From Liolophura sinensis (lineage: Eukaryota > Mollusca > Polyplacophora > Chitonida > Chitonidae), in contig NC_088302.1 of assembly GCF_032854445.1 (NCBI RefSeq), positions 48,024,521 through 48,088,520 on the forward strand: a stretch of DNA of 64,000 bases, given 5' to 3'. Position numbers and translations under genes: made by a program. Positions 59,601 through 64,000 of the stretch are shown here, piece after piece. Below the pieces are notes generated by a model. That model saw only the letters and a program-made list of their open reading frames with translations. It had not been told where the DNA came from and did no database searches. How positions within the stretch are numbered: position 1 is the first letter of the stretch; each line of letters begins with the position of its first letter.

Positions 59601-60860
59601 AATATTACAGGATGGTCTCATTTACACAAGACTAAATTTTGTTGCTAACACTTGTGAACGCAGCTGATTGTTTGTTTCTTAAATTGATTGTTGTTTAAAA
59701 TAAAAGACAACAATATACCAAATGTATACATGCATCGATAATGTGTTCGACACTAAGTTTAAGAAGCATAACTTGTTGTTTTTGCTATAGCTTCGTAAGA
59801 ATTTGAGATTAAAGGTTGATCTACAGAGACACTGACCACGTCAGAGAAAAAATGTCATTGGCCGTTTATGCCTGTTTTCCCGCTCTTCCTAAATAACTTA
59901 GATTATATTATTTATTGTCTTTTCTTTTACATAAATAAATGTGTGCCGTGTTTTCAGGTAGTGTTATCGATCACCCTGTGGAGGTTTAAACCACCCACAC
60001 TGAATGACTACTCCTACCCAGATATTGCTCAGACAGTGGGTTGGGTGATCGCCACAGGTATTGTCTTACCAATACCAGCCGCCATTGTCTACGGCCTATT
60101 CACAACTCAAGGCTCGCTAATGCAGGTATGCTTGGCTTCTCCACTAATGAAACTATTGCCACTTTTGTGTACATTACGACCTAAGATATATCATTGGCCT
60201 TAATCTTTATGTTATTATTTATACGTAAATTCCAGATCAAGAAAACCCGAACATTAAATCCCAAAAAGTTAAAGATGCATACTTATGACAAAAGGCAAAG
60301 AAGGCATAAATAATATTCTTCATAACAACAGTGATAGTTAGAATGATTTTTTAAAATAATCATTCCATTTGTGTATTCGAGTATCATATATGTGCCATTC
60401 CCTTTAGTGGAGGTGTTATTTTAGGCCAACAGAATTTCTCTATCTGGTCGAGTGCTTTCAGTATATCATATCTCTTATAGCGCATGCGCAAATCTCTACG
60501 ATGGCTTTACATTACTAGCAAATTTTGCACAGAAATCTTGAACAACGCCAAGGTCACTGGAAATCAATGGAGCCAGGAAATGTCGTCAGAAAACACAAAT
60601 CCTATGTTTCAACATTTGATTTTAATATACTTCATCTGACTAACCTAACGAATGCCTATATACTTGTGTTCACATATCATTTTTCATTATTTCACTTTCA
60701 GCGCTTCAAGCATTTATCAGCCATGAGGTATGACTCTTTTGTAAAACATTCCTGTGATGAATGCAAGGAAAAATCGTACTTCAGTGATCTTCCACTGGAT
60801 AAGACAGAACTGGAAATGTGCCATATGCTGCCCGATGTTTTCCAAGATGATCGAGCTTGA
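31564..60860 (+). CDS. SLC6-family sodium/chloride-dependent transporter
   Basis: Plasma-membrane symporter of the neurotransmitter/amino-acid family, LeuT fold with 12 membrane helices. Coding exons: 31564-31735, 34242-34373, 35488-35747, 36997-37129, 37890-38024, 38326-38429, 41673-41797, 42327-42439, 43076-43207, 58460-58559, 59281-59390, 59958-60125, 60702-60860. All borders are GT/AG and phases join, about 613 residues. TM1 reads LGFSVGVGALWKFP and NGGG; the glycine at the place of the monoamine-binding aspartate points to an amino-acid or GABA/glycine-type substrate rather than a monoamine. TM2 has FFLESCIGQYFS; TM6 SLGNGYGAVTTLGSYNRF; TM8 LLAVDSQFG, the usual sodium-2 site region. Intracellular N-terminus is short and charged. 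Oddities: an apparent one-base frameshift in exon 3 and a Polinton in intron 9. The exact subfamily and substrate are not determined. Confidence 0.93.
31765..31790. repeat. (AT)n microsatellite in SLC6 intron 1
   Basis: Run of alternating A and T directly after the first coding exon's donor region. Confidence 0.85.
32610..32890 (+). repeat. Dispersed repeat family C in SLC6 intron 1
   Basis: Reads gctggttggcccggtgtcag, acagtggcggcagtgctttg, ctgccacaagaagacacagt, and closes on aaatgctaagtacgacgtta. Same orientation as 27790-28160. Confidence 0.7.
33070..33390 (+). repeat. Dispersed repeat family B in SLC6 intron 1
   Basis: Has gatccaggatcaaccctggg (tRNA-like B-box region), agtataatggctcgggcagt, agtcgtctcagtgaagcagc, and the end gttaaacccaaagcactcac. 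A segment around cttggcgttcagcatgaag is repeated inside. Confidence 0.7.
33738..33950 (-). repeat. SINE copy in SLC6 intron 1
   Basis: Tail tttatttacatgtatttatt, then gcacttaagaatatttcact, aacagcggccagatttatgg, gaaaaacaggcagagcccga. Diverged and lacking a clear tRNA head. Confidence 0.65.
34835..35325. repeat. 42-bp tandem array split by a SINE
   Basis: Units of about 42 bp with agttcatcagcgattctcct and caagtttataacagaagggc. Two or three copies lie left of 34922 and about four lie right of 35130; the SINE at 34922-35117 sits between them. Located in SLC6 intron 2. Confidence 0.85.
34922..35117 (-). repeat. SINE inserted in the 42-bp array
   Basis: Well-preserved copy: tail ttattttatttatttatttg, body cgccatactcaagaatattt, agcattatggtgggtggaaa, head ending cgactgagccacggaggccc. 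The central region between 'ggccggagagg' and the head is deleted. Confidence 0.8.
35488..35747 (+). pseudogene. SLC6 coding exon 3 with apparent frameshift
   Basis: This exon codes TM3 and the large second extracellular loop. Read from its acceptor the frame is good through LYYCVMCFRPTPPWNHV, then meets a TGA. A one-base shift around 35606-35614 (in cacgtgtgggcatgaatgg) restores a frame reading EWNTEDAYRIWD and ending EEFWT, which also fits the phase of the next exon. The WNTE motif after the loop is typical of SLC6. Either a one-base insertion exists in this allele, or the assembly has an error; I labelled the exon as broken only on what is written. Confidence 0.75.
36009..36190 (+). repeat. 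Unnamed repeat, copy 1 (SLC6 intron 3)
   Basis: Related to 40977-41160: both run tccctttRtattgttttaat, then a tctagaccagtaa phrase, acatcactgca or gcatcactgcat, and ctgcttaagccatga. The preceding bases 35880-35960 also resemble 41175-41255. Confidence 0.65.
36228..36470 (+). repeat. SINE copy in SLC6 intron 3
   Basis: Nearly full body: aacgtaatgacccagcagcc, aatccagctcatgctggcct, gtctgcccggtttcctccca, ttgagtacaacgtaaaacac, then an AAAT-type tail. Confidence 0.75.
37200..37785. repeat. 92-bp tandem repeat in SLC6 intron 4
   Basis: Six copies of a 92-bp unit with caattaatcaatgggtcaat and ccgtccgtccatcatccaac. The string caattaatc recurs at about 37264, 37356, 37448, 37528, 37620 and 37712; the 80-base step marks one shortened unit. 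A short (CATC)n run follows at about 37816-37846, right before exon 5. Confidence 0.9.
39000..39290. repeat. Fragments of family C repeat and SINE in SLC6 intron 6
   Basis: 39000-39110 resembles the 5' part of family B/C (gaccccgggatcaaacacgg, cttggcgctcagcactgag). 39160-39260 has a degenerate inverse SINE (acgccgtactcaaagagtat). Both are weak. Confidence 0.45.
40977..41160 (+). repeat. Unnamed repeat, copy 2 (SLC6 intron 6)
   Basis: Counterpart of 36009-36190 in the same orientation and in the same host gene. No coding capacity or terminal repeats seen. Confidence 0.65.
41430..41640 (+). repeat. SINE 3' fragment with expanded (AAAT)n tail
   Basis: Body piece ctgatctagctgagccacac, gtgaaatatttttgagcacg, followed by about 17 AAAT units. 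It ends 30 bases before exon 7's acceptor region, making the tail part of the intron's 3' side. Confidence 0.7.
42648..42674. repeat. (AT)n microsatellite in SLC6 intron 8
   Basis: Alternating AT run of about 24 bases. Confidence 0.85.
43643..43650 (+). repeat. Left target-site duplication of the Polinton
   Basis: tccatgag, matching 58341-58348. With AG...CT as element ends the strict duplication is the five bases ccatg (43644-43648 and 58342-58346); the extra matching bases overlap the termini, so the true length is ambiguous between five and about seven. Polintons usually duplicate six bases. Confidence 0.7.
43649..43725 (+). repeat. Left terminal inverted repeat
   Basis: The first 20 bases match the right end exactly in inverse; after one mismatch tctg also matches. 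A poly(C) run at about 43674-43687 and cttgggcgcttccccagcca then align loosely with the right end (cttggggccctccccagaac). Similarity is lost by about 43720, so the repeat is much shorter than the hundreds of bases usual for Polintons. Confidence 0.75.
43726..44060. other. Polinton left subterminal region, no gene seen
   Basis: Between the left terminal repeat and the first hairpin. No open frame with recognisable content; composition is closer to the host than the gene block. Confidence 0.5.
44063..44145. repeat. AT-rich hairpin near Polinton left end
   Basis: Arm gtattcatatactgcgtata (from 44064) pairs with tatatgtagtatatgaatac (to 44143), almost perfect over 20 bases. The loop contains the small palindrome aaatccggattt. 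Confidence 0.75.
44275..44347. repeat. Strong stem-loop near Polinton left end
   Basis: Arm 1 (44275-44298) ccaattaa...ctaacggtggg pairs with arm 2 (44321-44347) cccaccgttaggg...attaattgg, leaving a loop of about 22 bases with aatccgga. Two paired blocks of 12-13 and 8-9 bases are separated by a small bulge. Confidence 0.8.
44345..44424 (+). ncRNA. tRNA-like segment with T-arm and T-run
   Basis: At 44391-44407 the sequence atggg-ctcgagc-cccat forms a perfect five-pair stem with a seven-base loop, equal to a tRNA T-arm and to the B-box of RNA polymerase III promoters. An A-box-like tagcagattgagc lies about 45 bases upstream and a run of seven T, a pol III terminator, begins at 44418. Acceptor and anticodon stems do not pair well, so it is not a normal tRNA. 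It could be a relic of a tRNA gene or SINE, or a pol III transcript of the element. Confidence 0.4.
44460..45243 (-). pseudogene. Polinton membrane protein with proline-rich N-terminus, broken
   Basis: N-terminal part has repeated blocks like EKPLAPTAP and DDHPLAPTAP, then a short helical segment (ISEIQNQLESERDLRRAL). After an in-frame stop at 44989 the same frame continues into a strongly hydrophobic region (GLGVAGVGLLTTIIAAPAVL) and a basic tail (FVSRRLHAKTKKHND). A frameshift near 44750 separates a final charged helical region that runs to about 44460. Similar proteins occur next to Polinton genes in invertebrate genomes; the role is unknown, possibly a virion or host-membrane protein. Its start overlaps the next gene's end by a few bases. 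Confidence 0.55.
45233..45754 (-). CDS. Polinton protein of unknown role, intact ORF
   Basis: 173 residues, open from ATG at 45754 to stop at 45233. It looks like an all-beta, non-membrane protein with short alternating hydrophobic stretches (YFTLTAAPGVETVRLGAQTV, VSMAILRINPGSILIFNIIL) and acidic ends. It lies in a four-gene minus cluster, overlapping the preceding gene by four bases and the following one by about ten. Such packing suggests co-expression. A minor structural (for instance jelly-roll or spike) role is conceivable from the location but I do not recognise the family. Confidence 0.6.
   Translation of the reverse strand: MIDVKVTPMSLQATGVDVKKVFNSGASFVSYVPTSACHIPMEGGGYFTLTAAPGVETVRLGAQTVSMAILRINPGSILIFNIILGTASQRRSSMITGLKLKWPAEHDEKELRLMIKLPAQGDPVIRSSLGDIWVFAGGVFNLDEIYLESSIRLRRFRVSSPEDDLEYTDVIDS
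45751..46050 (-). CDS. Polinton small protein of unknown role, intact ORF
   Basis: About 99 residues if the ATG at 46050 is used (MVDAASPRSACLSLSDLADV); an in-frame upstream ATG exists at 46098 but overlaps the neighbour. Central part is basic (KYNRKKIAGAGG), C-terminus acidic. The preferred start falls three bases after the stop of the preceding gene and its stop overlaps the next start (ATGA-like), typical of compact viral cassettes. No function assigned. Confidence 0.55.
   Translation of the reverse strand: MVDAASPRSACLSLSDLADVSEFELPGQGGKIYAFQFQSGKYNRKKIAGAGGQAEPVTFASLEDVSSTAEQERRSPSEVIEEQKLSLIRFEDHFVPPIG
46053..46713 (-). pseudogene. Polinton putative minor virion protein, broken
   Basis: Starts at ATG 46713, only ten bases from the opposite-strand start at 46724. 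The frame has a TAG at 46615 and another at 46435, then coding sense switches frame into the open piece 46053-46397. Visible motifs: a VEVPTGYYKV segment, then ILGFSDGM, GGSTLLKAIAVTG and THLTVALLDKDG near the end. The order 'promiscuous beta strand, PTGYY, ILGF, then C-terminal beta domain' is seen in uncharacterised proteins that accompany Polintons in invertebrates. A structural role is inference. Confidence 0.5.
46724..47977 (+). pseudogene. Polinton minor capsid-like protein with C-terminal membrane anchor, broken
   Basis: Begins MDSEVYRFNREATYKAGAFH at 46724. Frameshifts fall near 46.83, 47.2 and 47.73 kb. Open pieces: 46867-47211 with NQVNFAVLCATTGCGVS and a RALYTFHVYYQVRRILEE segment, 47208-47735 with DSIRTYVWAVLGAQAQTR and GLYMAPSNMLLQIGHVANYN, and 47762-47977 ending in a hydrophobic tail (TTIVVGGVGIGLLLLW). 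In total about 415 codons. It lies immediately before the capsid block. It may be the minor capsid (penton-like) protein known in Polintons as PX, but I cannot confirm that from sequence alone. Confidence 0.5.
47951..49253 (-). pseudogene. Polinton long structural/membrane protein, one frameshift
   Basis: Starts at MADIDIGDQAFDDAQEDN (ATG at 49253), 43 bases from the oppositely oriented capsid start. The first part (open to 48519) is acidic then helical. A frame change near 48.53 kb leads into the second open piece (47951-48631) with a coiled segment (ADRIRNLEDEREARLEAAS), ERVHTLFREQGITVVSILTA and glycine/alanine-rich hydrophobic segments (KLAGKAAAAIPGIIGSIVSW, NVWALVVAVGGLMLMAV). It could be one 430-residue protein or two adjacent ones. 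The membrane-active look suggests a role in entry or assembly, which is inference. It converges on the previous gene with a 27-base overlap. Confidence 0.55.
49297..50582 (+). pseudogene. Polinton probable major capsid protein, one frameshift near C-terminus
   Basis: Best start is MDAYGRRLNPF at 49297; upstream codons in frame lie opposite the neighbouring gene. The frame is open to a TAG at 50335, then the family's C-terminal segment continues in another frame (from about 50335: VSLEEFFTHKNAFWLDLR, LHGSGRR, LNVYLYVIMDAK) to a TGA at 50580. Total about 428 codons, close to the Polinton capsid protein (PY, double jelly-roll). Beta-rich pattern, DVFHCYSDLWLTKNERQN and EYELTFNDYDRV are visible. 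It is the first of a block of plus genes and overlaps the ATPase start by 29 bases. The fold is inferred from length, position and neighbours. Confidence 0.7.
50554..51168 (+). CDS. Polinton packaging ATPase (A32/FtsK-HerA type), intact ORF
   Basis: 204 residues. Motor that would drive DNA into capsids. Walker A is FAIICGQTNCGKRVFVLDLL: the residue after the lysine is arginine instead of the usual serine or threonine. Walker B is TTLYIIDDYSALEAM, followed by LSFMAFSGRHAKQSVWVLTQ, the sensor-like glutamine motif of this family, and REQTRWVALFHCKDRHSF. Starts inside the end of the capsid gene in another frame, as in many compact viral genomes. The ORF is the best preserved of the hallmark genes, though the changed Walker A residue would likely impair Mg-ATP binding. 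Confidence 0.88.
   Translation: MVDSLARFIDDAHFAIICGQTNCGKRVFVLDLLEGPFRGFFHYIVILCPTLKHNEAYRRRWILSGPEVYCFDPGERLNNCLTAFYRLFEGETTLYIIDDYSALEAMKKKQKMLSFMAFSGRHAKQSVWVLTQKYNTVLKDFREQTRWVALFHCKDRHSFNECLEENHIIEAESEKAEVRQKLKNYPHSKILLMTDTPGTSKIIY
51195..51797 (+). pseudogene. Polinton small cysteine-rich-tailed protein, in-frame stop
   Basis: Open from 51195 (MDTDELIIDEILGAEEEPGR) to a TGA at 51612; the same frame then stays open to a TGA at 51795 and contains YLAPLTMALTTAEHC and HHCCPRN, which look like coding sequence. N-terminal third is acidic with three copies of a SQQPGR/SQQPDP-like repeat; the middle is helical (ERLYSRYEAKFGARMVN). So either one gene of about 200 codons with a premature stop, or a shorter 139-residue product. 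It starts 27 bases after the ATPase stop. Role unknown. Confidence 0.6.
51733..52230 (+). CDS. Polinton single-pass membrane protein, intact ORF
   Basis: About 165 residues from MSTTNPEGPKEAEG (an in-frame ATG at 51718 adds five). N-terminal 80 residues are lysine/alanine rich with a helical KAKAEKLKDELREAKAALLG, then repeated DSTK blocks, one hydrophobic segment (APLALLGVGSLAVLVLLRVW) and a C-terminal tail (KDITPQEKNLHLNTRRDPFY). Overlaps its neighbours on both sides in other frames. Likely a virion or host-membrane protein; no enzyme motif. Confidence 0.65.
   Translation: MSTTNPEGPKEAEGVTADSTNDGPAKNPKKVAAGRAGAAGRKAKAEKLKDELREAKAALLGAADSTKKQAKEPDSTKEGGDTDFAKEPVSTKAHHITHWRAPLALLGVGSLAVLVLLRVWCSRYTAHGRGADITPQKDITPQEKNLHLNTRRDPFYIEQHVYSTQ
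52211..52453 (+). CDS. Polinton small hydrophobic protein, intact ORF
   Basis: 80 residues with two hydrophobic stretches (AAYHAAVVSLLATGYARLGQ and DVGMVIADVGLAMFSKELLI). Starts 20 bases before the end of the preceding gene and its stop shares one base with the next start (TAATG). A structural membrane component is plausible. Short but supported by spacing and by its place in the cassette. Confidence 0.6.
   Translation: MSTPPSDGKVLVNAAYHAAVVSLLATGYARLGQMFLKGALPKLDLTPRDVGMVIADVGLAMFSKELLIKQGRLPPNIIQY
52453..52901 (+). pseudogene. Polinton coiled-coil protein, frameshifted C-terminal half
   Basis: The first 77 residues are well formed: hydrophobic start (MASIAMMMGGALVNALAFSG), then a charged helix (KQLQAAQEKWARKHTERLDW). 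After HAVQTF, near 52693, coding sense moves to another frame, where two stop codons interrupt it and the segment ends with a hydrophobic TFVILGMCVVGGVSYGIAK before TAA at 52899. The open frame continuing to 52833 after HAVQTF is therefore probably not the original tail. Role unknown; N- and C-terminal hydrophobic parts suggest membrane association. Confidence 0.6.
52902..53057. promoter_or_regulatory. Spacer before integrase, possible promoter
   Basis: The only clear gap in the plus block of the Polinton. No strong motif seen; proposed as an integrase promoter only because of position. Confidence 0.2.
53058..53950 (+). pseudogene. Polinton retroviral-type integrase, broken
   Basis: DDE-superfamily integrase that inserts element DNA. 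N-terminal helical part (KVSEDVVRAWLEEQAIWQIY), then the catalytic core. Near 53370 the frame shifts; a TGA at about 53669 interrupts the second piece, and 53672-53950 carries the C-terminal SH3-like stretch (VRYLYHPGELEGG). The core D at 53474-53476 (QVDPGREFMG) and E at 53579-53581 (GIVERFNRTL) are 35 codons apart, the classic spacing. The first acidic residue, expected in the HQA-x-LLFLPHD segment at 53286-53288, is tyrosine. No zinc HHCC motif seen. The 3' end overlaps the convergent polymerase gene by about 97 bases. Confidence 0.85.
53854..57510 (-). pseudogene. Polinton protein-primed family B DNA polymerase, broken
   Basis: Replication enzyme of about 1,219 codons from ATG 57510 to TAG 53854. 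N-terminal region has helical segments and a Cys/His cluster (HFCERCLHDYTREDLLEAHK). The exonuclease domain shows PFIIYADFEAL (Exo I, about 56.25 kb) and VVFHNLRGYDGHLLMQ (Exo II, about 55.8 kb). Polymerase motif A is YLDANNLYGWAM (about 55.1 kb), motif B KLINNSVFGKTIEN (about 54.6 kb) and motif C DTDS (about 54.3 kb). Breaks: frameshifts near 57.29, 56.1 and 54.3-54.47 kb, and in-frame stops at 56343, 55544, 54869 and 54016. It converges on the integrase. All catalytic motifs remain recognisable, so decay is moderate. Confidence 0.9.
57360..58125. repeat. Segmental duplication inside the Polinton right part
   Basis: The block 57380-57540 (start of the polymerase gene and its upstream region) reappears, diverged, at 57915-58065: both contain tgcctgtcgagga/tacctgtcgagga, ccctgcaa, ggaccgtggg and cgtatgcctag-like words. 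The zinc-ribbon gene's 3' tail (tatgaaatttcgatagccgc) occurs three times, near 57549, 57627 and 58099. Confidence 0.8.
57622..57900 (-). pseudogene. Polinton small zinc-ribbon-like protein, in-frame stop
   Basis: Starts MPKSLKNCRWLFIDSTELCG at 57900. Cysteines occur as C-x(n)-C pairs: CRWLFIDSTELC, then EYCSFH, CIRCG and LCRACGY, typical of a metal-binding ribbon. A TAG at 57700 stops it, but the same frame continues to 57622 with a basic tail (RERQRRRKAFLDEFKRL) ending AIEISY. It precedes the polymerase. A DNA- or RNA-binding role is likely; the exact function is unknown. Confidence 0.6.
58126..58341 (-). repeat. Right terminal repeat with internal duplication
   Basis: GC-rich, gene-free end. 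Contains two copies of a segment reading ttgttctgggRagggcccca then aggggagggtgcgccaga, at about 58156 and 58284. Only the last 20-60 bases match the left end in inverse. The left end has no second unit. Confidence 0.7.
58341..58348 (+). repeat. Right target-site duplication of the Polinton
   Basis: tccatgag, equal to 43643-43650; see the left copy for the length ambiguity. Confidence 0.7.
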
Positions 60861-61079
60861 AAATTTCTGCTTTCTCTGAATACACAGAAGTGCACCGATG
60901 AAACTCTTGAAACCCCTTCCTGGCTTGAATCTAAGTGGCACCATTTGTGCACTGGTTTGTTCTATTTTAGTGATACTTCATATTTTACGTATCCAAGTAA
61001 GAGTGACGTACCACACAAACATTGCGGCTTCACGGAAAAGAAAAGCGAAACAATGAAATAGTATTATAATTATCTCCAC

Positions 61080-61330
61080 TTTGTCTGAAACGGTTAGAAC
61101 GTTGGCTTGCTGGGAATGTCACGGTTTGGACCAATGGGGTGCGCGGTTTCATGAGATCCGGCTCTTGCTGTTTCGGCTGAGGATTAAGTCAGGTGATTTG
61201 TCGGAATGGGCGGTGGTATACTTCTTGCACGCCGGTTTCCTCCGCCCAAGAAACTCTCCACCATCATATATGCATGGAATTGAAGTATTCTTGAACGTAA
61301 CGTTAATCGCCAATGCACCTAAAGGTTAGG
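61080..61330 (+). repeat. Degenerate SINE 3' of SLC6
   Basis: Weak resemblance to the SINE: cgccggtttcctccgcccaa, then tgaagtattcttgaacgtaa. Head and tail are not clear. Confidence 0.35.
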
Positions 61331-63360
61331 GTCTTTTGTAGTAATCTGGATTTCTAATATCGTCACCCACTTAAAAACAAAAAAGGAATGGACGTACAAG
61401 CTTTGATCAAAAAGTGCTCGATGTTTAATCTTAATGCCCCTATAGTCATGTGTTAGATCATAAAGTTGAGTATCAGGACATACGCTTATTAGCATTGAAT
61501 TTTTGCATTCTTTTTTAATTGGCAATAAAAGTAATTTCATTGATATGATTGATGCTGTCGGACTTTTTTGATTGGAGAAAAACAGAGAGAACCGCTGGAG
61601 AATTATATCAGACCAGGTCCAGTGCAGAGATATAGGACACGGAGAGTGTGTTTCGAACAGGAGACAATTTCTGTGAGAGGTTACAATGGAAAAGAGAGGA
61701 TCCTGGTGTCCAGATTCTGCATGCAATGAGTTAGTGGCACGTTACATTTTCGTGAATGGAGAAGTTGGTCATGTATTCTCTTTTTGACCAGTGATGTCTC
61801 AGTGAGTAATTAGGACGTCTGCTGATCGTGACATTTTGTCAACTGTATCTTCTAAGCAAATATATGCATGCCTTGTTAGTTTCCATTGTGCGCTTGTCTA
61901 GGAAGACAACATAATTAACGACTTTCAACAACGACCCCTCAACACTTAATATGTTTATAGCACGTCTGGCTATCAACACAAACGACTAAATTATTTTTGG
62001 CTTCATTTTTAGCTCAAGATGCCATGTGTATACGTCAGAATTGCCATCTATCTGACCCTCGTGTGTAGCGGAGCACATGAATAGCCAATCCAAGCACGGA
62101 AACCACTCCGAACTTTACCGATATTTACTTTTTGACAAATTGTTATCGAATATCGTCCACGCGCTCACATGAATGGACTCAACCTCATGCCTTATAAATG
62201 CTATACCGGACACGATGAAAACAGCATACTGAAGTTAACATGGGTCATCTAGGACCAACTTTGTTTTTTAGATCTCTGGAAATTACATTAGACTCACAGA
62301 TTCAATCAGCTTCGTCTACAAAATTTACCATACTTTCCCCCTTCGTTTTTATGCAAAAGATATGTCTGTGTTTTTTTCTATCGGCATATCGAACGATTTT
62401 ACAGTCTGTTTTGGCACACTGCATAATGCAGAATGATTTATGTAAATAGAATGAAGGAACCTGATTGGACCGATGTACTAATGTGAGATTTCTGTCCTGT
62501 GAAATCAGTAGAAACAAGGGAGCTAACTTCGAGATTTCAACCGGCTGATCTGCACCTCTACTCGGCACAAGGCTTTAATAGACATTTCCAGATGAGGACA
62601 CATTTGAGCCCAGCTCCCGCTACTTGTGTCGTCACGTACCGTAGGGCCTATACCTGGTTAGGTATGTAGGTCTAGAAACAGGTCTAAGGAAAACAAAATC
62701 TTCAGTCAAATTTGTTTCTTGCGTGATGAAGAATTGGATTTTCGTTGATCTAATTTGATTACCGGTAATCCGTTCTTGATAACGAATTAACCTGTAATGA
62801 GGATGGATTTATTCCGAATTTTAGAGGGGAAGCGGAACCAGTTCCTAAGCGGTTGGGGCCTGTCTCAAATTAGGGGAGAGTTCAGGGGTGTCTTGTGAGA
62901 AAAACTAGACTGAAGACCTACCACCACCTCCAGGTTCCGCGGACCTTGAGGTCGACGAAAATGCTATCCGTCATCAATTGGGAAGAGAATTTCGCGAAGG
63001 AGTTTATTTTTGTTGGAGTGTAGGATCCCCCCCCCCCCATAAATCTGACCGCCATGATATAAGACAAATATGCCCCTGTTCGATCTACAAAATATCAGAT
63101 AAATAGAATAATCTAAATCATTAAACAAAGGAAAATATTTAATAAAGTCAGAGCTAACAGCTGTCAATCATACGATCATATTTTGTCAGGAGGGACATCT
63201 GGCTTGACTGCATGGAACCTGCGCTGAAAATCAATAACGGAAATAAGGTCTGTTTTATTTAGACAACTTAATGATCTTAAAAAAATATCCCCACTTAAGC
63301 TAATGTCAGAGTAAGAAACACCTCTTTTCAGTTTTATGAAAAACAGGAAAAAAACTAAAA
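61330..63360. other. Intergenic stretch, no gene recognised
   Basis: A possible SLC6 polyadenylation signal AATAAA lies at 61524, about 660 bases after the stop codon. A short poly(C) run is at about 63028-63038. No coding homology seen. Confidence 0.35.
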
Positions 63361-63363
63361 CTA

Positions 63364-64000
63364 GCAGGTATATTTGACTGAGCATAAGACGGGGTCTATG
63401 TAATCGTTAACCGAATTGTCATCTGGGCATGATAAGTTGTGTATCAAGCGATATTCCCCTGGCTGTTTCTTGGAACTAAACCGAATGTTGAAATTGTTAA
63501 TGTGATAATTTTCTTACAACTGCTGTTGGGTTAAAATTGATAGATTTTAGATTTCTTGCTATATTTGGAAGTCTTGAGGCAGTATACTTGAGGGAAAAGT
63601 CAAATCTAAAACCATCGACTATTTCTGCCGCTTCCGTTTTGTTTAGAAATAATCTCAAATTCTGCTGCCGGCGATCCAGTTTAACTGGCGTTTTGCCTAA
63701 ACTGAAGATGTTTTGGCTTGAAGAAACGAAAATTTTGACTTAAATGCTTGACCCCACACATATTTGCAGCATGTCTGCCTCCACATTTTGCACATGCGTG
63801 CCTGAATTTACAGGTATCCCTTCTACACCCATTGCCATTGAATGCCCAACAGACAGCTGCCTCCTAAATTGCTATTTACCCTAATATTACTATTATTGAC
63901 TGTAGCTGGCCTGCCGACAAGGTTCGGGGGCGTTTGACATTGAATCATAAACATGAGCCAAAGTTCTGCGTTAAGACCAGCCCACGACTGGGATGGGTCA
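63364..64000 (-). mobile_element. DIRS-like element, second copy, truncated
   Basis: Parallels 23339-23977 with a few differences per 60 bases, in the same orientation. Similarity starts abruptly at agcaggtatatttgactgag, inside the reverse transcriptase region, so the 3' half of the element (RNase H and recombinase) is missing here. It continues past the window edge into ORF1. Confidence 0.85.

Overview
This is nuclear DNA from an animal, most likely a mollusc and probably a bivalve. Host genes have many small exons with canonical GT/AG introns, the DNA is AT-rich, and it is full of tRNA-derived SINEs, tandem satellites, DIRS-like and LINE remnants. The species is an inference from repeat style and gene content; no diagnostic marker is present.

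Layout. 1.1-9.05 kb (minus): 5' half of a BLM-type RecQ helicase gene, 13 coding exons with consistent phases, running off the left edge just after the Walker A exon. 13.2-15.15 kb (plus): a complete eL36 (RPL36) ribosomal protein gene in three coding exons. 15.4-21.1 kb: repeat-rich spacer with a 188-bp higher-order tandem repeat, a 54-bp satellite of about 30 copies, a hairpin MITE, a LINE fragment and SINEs. 21.4-24.9 kb (minus): a decayed DIRS-like tyrosine-recombinase retrotransposon; a truncated second copy lies at 63.36-64.0 kb. 24.9-31.5 kb: mostly unassigned, with microsatellites and dispersed repeats. 31.56-60.86 kb (plus): a complete SLC6 (sodium/chloride-dependent neurotransmitter symporter family) gene, 13 coding exons, about 613 residues, with one apparent single-base frameshift in exon 3.

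The main item is a 14.7-kb Polinton/Maverick-type (adintovirus-like) element at 43649-58341, inside the SLC6 intron between coding exons 9 and 10. It has AG...CT termini, short inverted terminal repeats, a flanking duplication and clearly higher GC than the host. It carries protein-primed family B DNA polymerase, retroviral-type integrase, an A32/FtsK-HerA packaging ATPase, a probable double jelly-roll major capsid protein and about ten other structural or membrane proteins, several in overlapping cassettes. Most genes have frameshifts or stops, the first catalytic acid of the integrase is apparently a tyrosine, and no protease was recognised, so the copy looks dead. The ATPase and several small ORFs remain open. 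Near its left end lie two strong inverted repeats and a tRNA-like T arm followed by a T run.

Functionally, the host genes cover DNA repair (BLM), translation (eL36) and membrane solute transport (SLC6). The Polinton genes together describe a virus-like life cycle of replication, integration, capsid assembly and genome packaging that has since decayed inside an intron.
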